From positions 1 through 64,000 of the forward strand of contig NZ_BOOY01000028.1 of assembly GCF_016863475.1 (NCBI RefSeq): a stretch of 64,000 bases of DNA, in the 5' to 3' direction. A program made the translations under genes and the position numbers. Shown here one piece after another: positions 54,106 through 62,034 of this stretch. This DNA is from Spirilliplanes yamanashiensis. Lineage in GTDB: Bacteria > Actinomycetota > Actinomycetes > Mycobacteriales > Micromonosporaceae. Below the pieces are notes generated by a model. The model was not told the origin of the DNA, did not search any database, and saw only the letters and a list, made by a program, of their open reading frames with translations. Positions within the stretch are counted from its first letter, which is position 1, and every line of letters starts with the position of its first letter.

Positions 54106-54699
54106 TCACTGCTTGCGGAACTCCAGCATCTGCGCGATCTGCGCGGTCCGGGACTGGTCGACCTGCTTGGCGTACGACGTGGCCTGCACGTTGACGCCGG
54201 CGTTGGTCTCCATCCGGGCGAGCTGCACAGCGTCGTCCTGGTGGGCGATCAGCGTGTCGAGGAACAGCCGGTCGAACTCGGCGCCCTTCGCCTTGCGCAG
54301 CGCGGAGATCTCCTTCTCGCTGGTGCCCGGCATGCCGCCGTGCTCCTCGTGCTCCTTGTCGCTGGCGGTGGCCGGCTGCTTCCACTGCTCCAGCCAGCCG
54401 GACATGCGCTTGATCTCGTCCTGCTGGGTGACCTCGATGGCCTTGGCGAGGGTCTTGACGTCCTCGCGCTCGGAGCGGTCGGCGGCGAGCTTGACGATGG
54501 CGATGCCCTGGGTGGAGTGCGGAACCATCATCTGCAGGAACATCGTGTCGGTCTCGTTGAACGAACCGCTCGCCGCGGACGCGGCGGGGGCGGCGGCGCC
54601 GCCCTGCGGGGCCGGCTCGTCGGGCTGGGTGCCGCACCCGGCGGCGACCAGCACGGCGGCCGAGGCGGCGACGGCGGCGAGGGTGACACGCAACCTCAT
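54106..54699 (-). CDS. DUF305 lipoprotein
   Basis: This 197-residue lipoprotein has a hydrophobic signal and lipobox VAAGC with cysteine 22. A short Ala/Pro spacer is followed by the helical DUF305 domain (about 48-195), with FLQMMVPHSTQGIAIVKLA, MSGWLEQW and LIAHQDDAVQLARMETNAG. DUF305 proteins are ferritin-like four-helix bundles, often in copper or oxidative-stress contexts, exported to the cell surface. GGAG is 9 nt upstream of ATG 54699. The downstream side faces the NTF2 gene on the same strand; the LPMO gene lies upstream. A metal role is inference; His/Met-rich faces are visible. Confidence 0.87.
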   Translation of the reverse strand: MRLRVTLAAVAASAAVLVAAGCGTQPDEPAPQGGAAAPAASAASGSFNETDTMFLQMMVPHSTQGIAIVKLAADRSEREDVKTLAKAIEVTQQDEIKRMSGWLEQWKQPATASDKEHEEHGGMPGTSEKEISALRKAKGAEFDRLFLDTLIAHQDDAVQLARMETNAGVNVQATSYAKQVDQSRTAQIAQMLEFRKQ

Positions 54700-54785
54700 G
54701 GGGGTGGACTCCTGGTGGGGGGAAGGTGGGGGAACGGGTCGAGGGCCCGTGCCGCCGCGCGGCGGAACGGGCCCTCGGTCGCCTG

Positions 54786-55697
54786 TCAGGCGGGCAGCCA
54801 GAGCGCCGGCACGTGCGGCGGCTCCCAGCCGGTCAGCGAGGTGTGCGCCTGGCGCACGGTGTACGCCTGACCGTTGTAGGTCACCCGCTGCCCGAGCCGG
54901 TACGCCACACCGGGCGCCCACGCGCCCTCGCCCGCCGGGGGCTTGGTGGTCGGCGCGGTCGTCGGGGCGGTGGTCGGCGGGGTGGTGGGCTGCGTGACGG
55001 GCGGGGTGGTCGGCCGCGTCGTCGGCGGGGTCGTCGGCGGCTTGGTCACCGGCGGGGTGCCCGTGCCGCCGCCGAAGTCGATGTCCGAGCAGCTGTAGAA
55101 CGCCTCGGCGCTGCCGACGGACCGCTGCCACACCGTGTAGAGGATGTGCCTGCCGGTGCGCTTCGGCAGGTCGATGGTCCACTTCGTGAACGTGGACGGG
55201 TTCTGCCGGTCGAAGTTGGCGATCTGCTCGAGGTCGTTCCAGTTCAGCTTCTTGAGGTGATCGAACTTGTCGTTGGTGATGTAGAACGTGAACTGGCTGG
55301 AGGCGTGCGGCGCCGACGCGTGGTAGGTCACCGTCAGCGGGCCCGGCTTCACCGGCGTGGCCTTGTACTCGACCCCTTCGAGGTCGAGGCCGCGGTACTT
55401 CGAGCGCCCGGCCGAGCACAGCCCGGTGGGCACGACCTGGCGGTGACGGCCACCCGCGTCGAGCAGGGAGACCTCGTTCCAGTCGTAGAACGGGGCGGCG
55501 CCGCCCGCCTCGACCGCGGCCTTGCAGCCGTCCGAGTCGGGGCTCTCGGGGCCCTCGTTCTTGCACTGGTAGACCCGGCTGGGCGGGTCGGACATCGTCC
55601 CGTGGGCGCTCGCGGGCGTCGCGGGAGCGATCACGGCCAGCAGGGGTGCAGCGGCGACGGCCACGCCGGCCGCCGCGAGCTTGCGTCGAACATGCAC
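54786..55697 (-). CDS. AA10 lytic polysaccharide monooxygenase with C-terminal CBM
   Basis: This 303-residue copper enzyme oxidatively cleaves chitin or cellulose. The signal peptide ends PASA so that histidine 32 (HGTMSDPPSRVYQC) becomes the mature N-terminus, half of the copper histidine brace. The second histidine lies in TYHASAPHASSQFTFYITN. The AA10 domain spans about 32-210. A Pro/Thr-rich linker (about 213-255) leads to a CBM5/12-like module (WAPGVAYRLGQRVTYNG ... WEPP). The GTG start has AGGAGG about 9 nt upstream. It is a secreted enzyme; chitin is favoured by the CBM type, but cellulose is possible. Confidence 0.92.
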   Translation of the reverse strand: MHVRRKLAAAGVAVAAAPLLAVIAPATPASAHGTMSDPPSRVYQCKNEGPESPDSDGCKAAVEAGGAAPFYDWNEVSLLDAGGRHRQVVPTGLCSAGRSKYRGLDLEGVEYKATPVKPGPLTVTYHASAPHASSQFTFYITNDKFDHLKKLNWNDLEQIANFDRQNPSTFTKWTIDLPKRTGRHILYTVWQRSVGSAEAFYSCSDIDFGGGTGTPPVTKPPTTPPTTRPTTPPVTQPTTPPTTAPTTAPTTKPPAGEGAWAPGVAYRLGQRVTYNGQAYTVRQAHTSLTGWEPPHVPALWLPA

Positions 55698-55805
55698 TGG
55701 GGGGTTCCTCCTCGGCAGGGGGACCACCTCGGCCGCCCGGGGGGCTGGGCGAACCGGATGGCTGCGTCGAACCTAGAGAGGATCTACCCGCCGGTAAACG
55801 GTCTT

Positions 55806-55816
55806 AAGAATTTCTT
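55806..55816. promoter_or_regulatory. AT-rich palindrome upstream of the LPMO gene
   Basis: AAGAA-T-TTCTT (55806-55816) is a perfect 11-bp inverted repeat in the most AT-rich spot of the area, about 110 nt before the LPMO start. A TAGATC -10-like box lies closer to the gene on the minus strand. It is a candidate operator, unlike the DasR consensus. Confidence 0.35.
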
Positions 55817-55883
55817 CATGATCCCGAAACCGAGCACAGTGGACATTCGTCCGCGGCCGCGAACGCCCTGGCAGAGAGCATGA

Positions 55884-56672
55884 TCACAGCGCCGGGTGCC
55901 AGGGCGCCTCCGGTTGCCGGCGGCGCTTGAGCTGCATCCGCATGAGGATGCCGACGCCGATGAAGATGAGCACCGCCCCGACGATGAGGCCGACGCCGAG
56001 CAGGTTCGTCGAGCGGCTGCCGTTGGAGGTCTGCACGGCCGCCAGCCCGCCGGGCGCGCTCGCCGTGGGGTCCGGCTCGGCGGCGGCGTCCTCCTCGGGC
56101 TCGTCGCTCGGCTCGTCGCCGGGCTCGCCGGACTCCTCCGGCTCGGGGCTGGGCGACGGGTCGCCCTCGCCGACGACGTCGCGGGTGACCGCGGACTGCT
56201 CCAGCAGCCGGGCGTTGCGGCTGTACGCCTCGGCCTGCAGCGTCACCTCGCCGTCGGTGGCCGCCGAGTCGAAGGACACCTGGTAGCGGGCAGTGACCGT
56301 GCTGCCGCGGCACAGCTCGCCCGGGTCGAGGGCCCGGTCGGTGAGCCGGGCGGTGTCGCCGCCGGACTGCACGGCGAGCGGGAACGAGCCGTCCTCCTCG
56401 ATGCGGTCCACCCGCACCTGGTCGAGGGCGACGCCGGCGACGCGCAGGACCAGCGACCAGCGCACCTTCTGGCACCCGCCGCCCCGGTCGGTGGACGCCA
56501 CGGCGGTCACCGTGCTCGGGCCCGCGCCGGCGACGAAGCGGCCGGGCGACTCGGTGATCTGCACGTCGAACCCGGGCGCGGCCTGCGCGGCGGCGGCCGG
56601 CAGGGCGACCGCCACACCGGCCCCCAGCAGCGCGGCCAGCAGGCATCGGGCGGCGGCAGTGGTTCGCGGCAC
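55884..56672 (-). CDS. Surface-exposed membrane-anchored protein of unknown function
   Basis: This 262-residue protein has an N-terminal signal peptide (AAARCLLAALLGAGVAVALP), a beta-rich extracellular domain of about 140 residues (FDVQITESPGRFVAGAGPST ... VTARYQVSF), an acidic Ser/Pro/Glu linker (PSPEPEESGEPGDEPSDEP region), and a C-terminal transmembrane helix (GVGLIVGAVLIFIGVGIL) with a basic tail. The layout resembles sortase-independent actinobacterial surface proteins; there is no LPxTG motif. Two cysteines may form a disulfide. The GTG at 56672 has GGAG 9 nt upstream. No enzyme motif is seen. It lies upstream of the LPMO gene on the same strand. Confidence 0.65.
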   Translation of the reverse strand: MPRTTAAARCLLAALLGAGVAVALPAAAAQAAPGFDVQITESPGRFVAGAGPSTVTAVASTDRGGGCQKVRWSLVLRVAGVALDQVRVDRIEEDGSFPLAVQSGGDTARLTDRALDPGELCRGSTVTARYQVSFDSAATDGEVTLQAEAYSRNARLLEQSAVTRDVVGEGDPSPSPEPEESGEPGDEPSDEPEEDAAAEPDPTASAPGGLAAVQTSNGSRSTNLLGVGLIVGAVLIFIGVGILMRMQLKRRRQPEAPWHPAL

Positions 56673-57125
56673 GGCTACCAACTCCTCATCCGTGAGCTCC
56701 AAGCGGTGGCTCGGGAGGTAGTTCGGACGCGGGCGGCGAAAGGTTCAGCCGAGTTCACCACCCGGCCGGGTGACAACGCGTGATCAGCTCGTCACCGCCA
56801 TGCCCGCTGAGCTGGGCGTACTGCGGAGCGTGACCGGGCGCACAGGCTCACAATTTTGCCGTCACCGACCCGTCACTTTCCGGCATATCCGCAGGTCACG
56901 AGGATTCGTGGAGATGGCCGCCCGGGCCGGCCGACAAAGTTTGTCCCGACCCCTCATCCGCACCCGCCGTCACTACGTACATGGGGAGGGCAGAAGCGGC
57001 TGCACCGGCGATGCGGGAGGCATCGTCCGTCGCCTGCCCCGGAGCAACGAGCGCAAGGCATCCACACGATGCCGGTGTCCGCCGCCACGGCCCAGGGCGC
57101 CACGGTGCGGGAGAACGAGGAGTCA
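56673..57125. other. 453-bp divergent intergenic region
   Basis: The region separates the surface-protein gene (minus) from the redox-module genes (plus). It holds a 13-bp palindrome (56933-56945) and an AT-richer block (56850-57000) with repeated CCGTCAC segments. A longer leader follows, with GAGGAG at the downstream start. No ORF is supported. I looked for a ydaO, cobalamin or thiamine riboswitch and could not fit one. Confidence 0.5.
56933..56945. promoter_or_regulatory. GACAAA-G-TTTGTC palindrome upstream of the redox module
   Basis: This is a perfect 13-bp inverted repeat with a single central G, about 180 nt before the di-heme membrane protein gene. It is a likely binding site for a dimeric regulator. 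It does not match the Rex consensus exactly, and no regulator gene is adjacent. Confidence 0.4.
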
Positions 57126-59117
57126 ATGGCCCGGACGAAGCAGAACCAGCGATCCGCCAGTCGTGAGATTGTCCCGGTGGGTGCGACCGGTGGCCGCACC
57201 CCGCCGTCGAAGCTCACGGTGGCGCTGCTGGTGACCTCGGTGGTGTCGGCGATCTGGGCGGCCGCCATGCTGACGCCCGCCGGTCGCGTCGCCTACGCCT
57301 ACGTCTTCGTGTACGCCGAGTTCTACTTCGGCGTGCTCGCCCTGGTGTTCCTCTCCATCACGGTCATGGCCGGCGTGCTCGCCACCGACCGGATGATCCT
57401 GTCCGTCCGGCAGCGCGTCCTGCTGCAGTCCGCGCACCGCACCACCGGCGTCATCTCCGTCGCCTCGCTGGTCGTGCACATCGTCACCAAGCTCGCCATC
57501 GGCCACATCACGCTGCTCGACGCGATCATCCCGTTCACCGCCGTCAACAACGGCCTGTTCATCGGCATGGGCACCGTCGGGGCCTGGCTGCTGTTCAGCA
57601 CCCTGTGGACCGGCATCGTCCGGGCCCGGTTCATCGGCAAGGGCAAGCCGTGGATGTGGCGCGCGATGCACAGCATGGCGTACCTGGCCTGGCCGATCGC
57701 CCTCGTGCACGGCCTCAGCGCCGGCCGCGCCGCCAAGACCTGGGTCGTCGTCAGCTACATCGCCTGCATCGCCCTGGTGCTGGTGACGCTGATCGTGCGG
57801 CTGTCCGTGGCGATCAACCGCAAGAAGGACTTCAGCTCCACCTCCACCGGCTCGCTCAAGCCCGTCGGCAAGCTGGTGCCGACCGCCACCCCGAGCGCCC
57901 GCCGCCCGGCCCGCCGCGACCGCGACGCCGACGTCAACCCGCTGGCCGACCGGCTCGTCTCGGACCGGCGCAACGCCCCCGCCCGCGACCCGTGGGCGGC
58001 GTCCGCGCCGCGCGCCGAGCTCGCCGCCGCCCGCCCCGAGCCCCGGTCCGAGGCGCGGTCCGAGGCCCGGTCCGAGACCCGGCCCGCGCTGCCCGAGCCG
58101 CGCGGGGCCGCCGACGACGCGTACCGGCCCGCCGGCCGCCGCCCCATCGACGAGCCGCGCGGGCGCCGCGCCGCCGCCGACGACTACGCCGACGGCTACG
58201 CCGACGACGACCCGGCCGACTACGCCGCGCCCCGCCGGGCCGCCCGCCGCGACGCCCGCGACGACCGCGACGTCCGTGACCCCCGCGACGACCGTGATGC
58301 CCGTGACGACGCCCGCTACGAGCCCGCCGCCCGCTACGACGACGAGCCGGCGCGCCCCCGCGGCCGCCGCCGCGCCGCCGAGGACGACGTCCGCCCCCGC
58401 CGCGACGACCGCCCCACCCAGGAGTGGCGCGCCGAGGACGACCGCGACGAGCGGGACTGGTCCCGCGCCGACCGCGGCGGCGACCGTGACGCCCGCGAGT
58501 ACGCGCCACGCCGGCAGGGCCCGCGCCGGTACGCCGACGACGACGAGCCGGTGCGCCCCCGCGGCCGCCGCGCCGCCGAGCCCCGCTACCCCGAGCGGTA
58601 CGACGCCGACGCCCGCACCGACAGCTGGTCCGAGGCCCCGCGCCCGCGCCGGGCGATCGAGGACGGCGGCGCCCGGTCCCGCTGGCGCGGCGAGGAGGAC
58701 GAGGTGCCCGCGCCGCGCGGCGGACGGCGGCGCGCCGAGGACGACGACGAACGGGCCCGGCCGCGCGCCCGCCGGGCCGCCATCGGCGCCGGCGAGGACG
58801 ACGGTCCCCGCTCCCGCTGGCGCGCCGACGGCCGCGACCCGTACGAGGTGCCGCAGCCGCGCGCGTCCCGGTACGCCGACGACGAGCCGGGCGGCCGCCC
58901 CGCCTGGGACGCCGGCGCCGACCCGAACTACCTGCCGCCGGACGACACCCCGACGCTGATCGACATGGCGTCGCGGCGCGCCCGCCGCAGCGCCGACCGC
59001 GACGCCGACCGCGACGCGGGACGCGACCTCGGCCGCCGCGCCGGCCGCCGGTCGCGCCGCTCCGCCGACGACGCCGACGACATGTACTGGCGTCAGCTGC
59101 GCGGTGAAGCACAGTGA
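57126..59117 (+). CDS. Di-heme ferric-reductase-like membrane protein with Arg/Asp-rich tail
   Basis: This 663-residue protein opens with a membrane part (30-230, five to six helices) like the ferric reductase/YedZ heme domain. Two helices carry paired histidines, H104 and H118 (QSAHRTTG ... VVHIVTK) and H182 and H195 (AMHSMAY ... LVHGLSA), spaced to bind two stacked b hemes. The C-terminal 430 residues are hydrophilic and dominated by Arg, Asp, Ala and Glu (RGRRAA, DDEPVRPRGR), probably disordered and cytoplasmic. The usual FAD/NAD domain is absent; the next gene encodes a flavin-iron-sulfur protein that could supply electrons. GAGGAG lies 4-5 nt upstream of ATG 57126. Confidence 0.85.
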   Translation: MARTKQNQRSASREIVPVGATGGRTPPSKLTVALLVTSVVSAIWAAAMLTPAGRVAYAYVFVYAEFYFGVLALVFLSITVMAGVLATDRMILSVRQRVLLQSAHRTTGVISVASLVVHIVTKLAIGHITLLDAIIPFTAVNNGLFIGMGTVGAWLLFSTLWTGIVRARFIGKGKPWMWRAMHSMAYLAWPIALVHGLSAGRAAKTWVVVSYIACIALVLVTLIVRLSVAINRKKDFSSTSTGSLKPVGKLVPTATPSARRPARRDRDADVNPLADRLVSDRRNAPARDPWAASAPRAELAAARPEPRSEARSEARSETRPALPEPRGAADDAYRPAGRRPIDEPRGRRAAADDYADGYADDDPADYAAPRRAARRDARDDRDVRDPRDDRDARDDARYEPAARYDDEPARPRGRRRAAEDDVRPRRDDRPTQEWRAEDDRDERDWSRADRGGDRDAREYAPRRQGPRRYADDDEPVRPRGRRAAEPRYPERYDADARTDSWSEAPRPRRAIEDGGARSRWRGEEDEVPAPRGGRRRAEDDDERARPRARRAAIGAGEDDGPRSRWRADGRDPYEVPQPRASRYADDEPGGRPAWDAGADPNYLPPDDTPTLIDMASRRARRSADRDADRDAGRDLGRRAGRRSRRSADDADDMYWRQLRGEAQ

Positions 59118-59169
59118 TTCCCGAGACTCCCGATGACCCTGCCCGCCGCCACGAGCACGAGGTGATCTT

Positions 59170-60648
59170 GTGAGCAACGCCCAGGTACCCCCCGTCGCCA
59201 CCATCGGCACCCCCCGGATCACCGCCGGGTGGGACGACTACGGGCGGCTCGACCTGATGGCGCACCAGGAGGTGCACGGCGGGTTCTCCGCGCTGACCAG
59301 CGGCGAGCTCATCGGCCTGGCCGACCGCATCGAGCTGCGCGGCCGCGGCGGCGCCGGGTTCCCGTTCGCCAAGAAGGTCCGCGCCGTCATGGACTCGGCG
59401 CGCCGGCAGGACCTGCCGCCGGTGATCGTCGTCAACGCCACCGAGGGCGAGCCGCCGTCGTGGAAGGACAAGGCGATCCTGACCCGCGGCCCGCACCTCA
59501 TCCTCGACGGCGCGGCGCTGGCCGCGGCCGCCCTGGACGCCGAGGAGATCGTCATCGGCATCGCCGACGACGGCATCGGGCAGAACTCGCTGGCGGCCGC
59601 GCTCGCCGAGCGGCGGATGCCGGTGCCGACGCGGATCGTCACCGTGCCGCACCGGTTCATCTCCGGCGAGGGCGGCGCGCTGGTGCGCGGCATCAACGGC
59701 GAGGCGCACATCCCGCCCGGGCGCAAGAAGCGGGCCAGCGACTCCGGCGTCAACGGCCTGCCGACCCTGCTGTCCAACGCCGAGACGTACTCGCAGCTCG
59801 CCATCGCCGCCCGGATCGGGCCGTGGGAGTACAACGCCGTCGGCCTGCCCGAGGAGCCGGGCACCGTCATGCTGACCGTCGGCGGCTCGGCGAAGAACCC
59901 GGCCGTCGTCGAGTGCCCCACCGGCACCCCGCTGTCCGACATCCTCGCCATGTGCGGCGCCTCCATCGGCCCGGGCGTGCTGGTCGGCGGCTTCCACGGC
60001 AAGTGGATCACCCGGGAGGCGGCGGAGCGCATCGACGTGTCCCGCAAGGGCTTCGCGTCGGTCGGCGGCACCATCGGCGCCGGCATGATCCTGCCGCTCG
60101 GCGACTCGACCTGCCCGCTCGGCGAGGTCGCCCAGGTCACCCAGTACCTGGCGGGGGAGTCGGCCGGGCAGTGCGGCCCGTGCCGCCTCGGCCTGCCCGA
60201 CCTGGCCCGCACCGTCACCATGGTCGCGCTCGGCGGCAGCAGCCTGGAGAACGTGCGCGCCGCCGCGGGCGTCGTCAAGGGCCGCGGCGCGTGCAGCCAC
60301 CCCGACGGCACCGCCCGGTTCGCGATGAGCGCGCTGGAGGTGTTCGCCAAGGACGTCGAGGCGCACGCCAACGGCGAGGGCTGCGGCAAGCCGACCCGCG
60401 GCATCCTGCCGCTGCCGTACCGCACCGCCGAGGGCGCCATGACCTTCGCGGTGGACTGGTCCCGTTGCGACGGCCACGGCCTGTGCGCGGCCGTCGTGCC
60501 CGAGGTGATCCGGCTCGACGCGAACGGCTTCCCGGCCTTCCCGCAGACCCCGCTGCCGCCGTGGATCGAGCCGAGCGCCCGCAAGGCCGTCAACATGTGC
60601 CCGGCGCTCGCGCTGCGCCTGACCACCAGCGGCGGGGGCAAGCATTGA
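59170..60648 (+). CDS. NuoF-like flavo-iron-sulfur protein with C-terminal ferredoxin
   Basis: This 492-residue protein resembles complex I subunit NuoF: FMN/NADH domain with ELRGRGGAGFPFAKKV (55-70) and NATEGEPPSWKDKAI, then an SLBB segment (VECPTGTPLSDILAMCGA). The N3-cluster region ESAGQCGPCRLG lacks the first cysteine of the usual ESCGxCxPC. A short ferredoxin unit (CDGHGLC ... NMCPALAL) with three cysteines ends the protein, typical of a [3Fe-4S] or [4Fe-4S] P450-type ferredoxin. It probably oxidises NAD(P)H and feeds the upstream di-heme membrane protein. The GTG start has GAGGTGA 6 nt upstream. The thioredoxin-like gene overlaps its end by 4 nt. Confidence 0.85.
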   Translation: MSNAQVPPVATIGTPRITAGWDDYGRLDLMAHQEVHGGFSALTSGELIGLADRIELRGRGGAGFPFAKKVRAVMDSARRQDLPPVIVVNATEGEPPSWKDKAILTRGPHLILDGAALAAAALDAEEIVIGIADDGIGQNSLAAALAERRMPVPTRIVTVPHRFISGEGGALVRGINGEAHIPPGRKKRASDSGVNGLPTLLSNAETYSQLAIAARIGPWEYNAVGLPEEPGTVMLTVGGSAKNPAVVECPTGTPLSDILAMCGASIGPGVLVGGFHGKWITREAAERIDVSRKGFASVGGTIGAGMILPLGDSTCPLGEVAQVTQYLAGESAGQCGPCRLGLPDLARTVTMVALGGSSLENVRAAAGVVKGRGACSHPDGTARFAMSALEVFAKDVEAHANGEGCGKPTRGILPLPYRTAEGAMTFAVDWSRCDGHGLCAAVVPEVIRLDANGFPAFPQTPLPPWIEPSARKAVNMCPALALRLTTSGGGKH

Positions 60649-61172
60649 GAACCCGCACGCTGCTCGCCGCCGCCATCGCCGCCGCGCTCGCGCTCACCGG
60701 CTGCGGCGGCGCCGGGCAGCCGGCGCCCGCCACGACCCCGGCCGTCGCCGGGTCCGCCGCCGGCGCCGTCGCGGAGACCCTGCGGTTCACGGGTACGACG
60801 CTCACCGGCCGGCCGTACGACGCGGCCGCGCTGGCGGGCCGGCCGGCGGTGCTGTGGTTCTGGGCGCCGTGGTGCGCGACGTGCGCCAGTCAGGCGTGGT
60901 CGGTCAGCGACGTCGCCGCCGAGTACGGCGACCGGCTCGGCATCGTCGGCATCGCCGGGATGGGCCAGAAGGACGCCATGGCCGGGTTCGTCGCCGACAT
61001 GGAGATCGAGGCCGTGACCAGCCTCGACGACTCCGAGGGCCGGATCTGGCGCAAGTTCGGCATCGCCGAGCAGAGCACGTACGTGCTGCTCGACCGCGCC
61101 GGCGCCGTCGTGCACAGCGGCTACCTGGACGACCTGGCGTTCCAGGCGGCCGTCAAGAAGCTGGCCGGATGA
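60645..61172 (+). CDS. TlpA/ResA-like thioredoxin lipoprotein
   Basis: This 175-residue lipoprotein has lipobox LALTGC with cysteine 20, a short spacer, and a TlpA/ResA thioredoxin fold whose active site is WCATC (C77/C80) in WFWAPWCATCASQ. It lies outside the membrane and would reduce or exchange disulfides, for example during cytochrome c or copper-protein maturation, with CcdA from the next gene as electron source. The TTG start overlaps the preceding stop (TTGA), with a GGGGG purine run upstream. Few other starts keep the signal peptide. Confidence 0.9.
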   Translation: MRTRTLLAAAIAAALALTGCGGAGQPAPATTPAVAGSAAGAVAETLRFTGTTLTGRPYDAAALAGRPAVLWFWAPWCATCASQAWSVSDVAAEYGDRLGIVGIAGMGQKDAMAGFVADMEIEAVTSLDDSEGRIWRKFGIAEQSTYVLLDRAGAVVHSGYLDDLAFQAAVKKLAG

Positions 61173-61176
61173 GCCC

Positions 61177-62034
61177 GTGGGCGCGTCGCTGCTGCTCGCG
61201 CTGACCGCCGGGATGCTCGGCGCGGTCAACCCGTGCGGCTTCGCCGTGCTGCCCGCGTACCTGTCGGTGCTGGTCGCCGGCGACGCCCCGGTGGCCCGGG
61301 CGCTGCGCTGCACCGCCGCCCTGACCCTGGGCTACGTGGCCGTGTTCGGGGCGTTCGGGCTGCTGCTCGCGCCGTTCGCCGGGTTCCTCGGCCCCGGCCT
61401 GCCGTGGCTGACCATGACGTTCGGGGTGCTGCTGGCCGGGCTCGGCTGCTGGCTGCTCGCCGGGCGCACCCTGCCCGGCCTCGCCACCGCCGTCCGCGCC
61501 CCGCGGCTGACCGGGTCCACCCGGTCCACCGTCCTGTTCGGCATGGCGTACGCCGTGTCGTCGCTCGGCTGCGCGGTCGGGCCGTTCCTGGCGCTCGTGG
61601 TCTCCGCCGGGCGGGCCGCCGGCCCGGCCGAGGCGGTCGCGCTGTTCGCCGCGTTCGCCGCCGGCATGGGCGTCGCGGTCGGCGTCGCCGCCGTCGCCGT
61701 CGCGCTCGTGCGGCAGTCGGTGCTGGCCCGGATGCGCCGCGCCGGGGCGCTGGCCCCCCGCATCGGCGGCGCCGTCACCCTCGCCGCCGGCGCCTACCTC
61801 GCCTACTACGGCCTGTACGAGCACCGGCTGCGCACCGACCCGCGCGGCGCCCTCGGCGACCCGGTCGTCGCCGCCGTCTCGGACGTGCAGCGGTCGGTGT
61901 CCGGAATGCTGGGCCAGGTCGGGATCGTACCGTTGGTCGTTGTGCTCGCCGCCCTGGTTGTGGTTGGTTGGACCGCGGCCCGGTCGGGCCGCCGGCGGCG
62001 GGCGCCGGCAGAGGCGGAGGTGGACGCGCGGTGA
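61177..62034 (+). CDS. ccdA: CcdA/DsbD-type thiol-electron transporter
   Basis: This 285-residue polytopic protein has six core helices plus extras. The redox cysteines are C20 in GAVNPCGFAVLPAYLS and C132 in VSSLGCAVGPFLAL. CcdA passes electrons from cytoplasmic thioredoxin to extracytoplasmic thioredoxin-like proteins, here most likely the TlpA-like lipoprotein encoded 4 nt upstream. The C-terminal region has two further helices and a basic end. The GTG start is 4 nt after the thioredoxin stop. Its stop overlaps the start of a Ser/Thr kinase (GTGA), so all these genes are probably one operon. Confidence 0.92.
   Translation: MGASLLLALTAGMLGAVNPCGFAVLPAYLSVLVAGDAPVARALRCTAALTLGYVAVFGAFGLLLAPFAGFLGPGLPWLTMTFGVLLAGLGCWLLAGRTLPGLATAVRAPRLTGSTRSTVLFGMAYAVSSLGCAVGPFLALVVSAGRAAGPAEAVALFAAFAAGMGVAVGVAAVAVALVRQSVLARMRRAGALAPRIGGAVTLAAGAYLAYYGLYEHRLRTDPRGALGDPVVAAVSDVQRSVSGMLGQVGIVPLVVVLAALVVVGWTAARSGRRRRAPAEAEVDAR

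Noticed and set aside
56961-57125. Possible riboswitch in the leader of the redox operon
   Set aside because: I could not fit conserved cores of ydaO, cobalamin, TPP or SAM riboswitches, and the paired segments are no better than expected for such GC-rich DNA.
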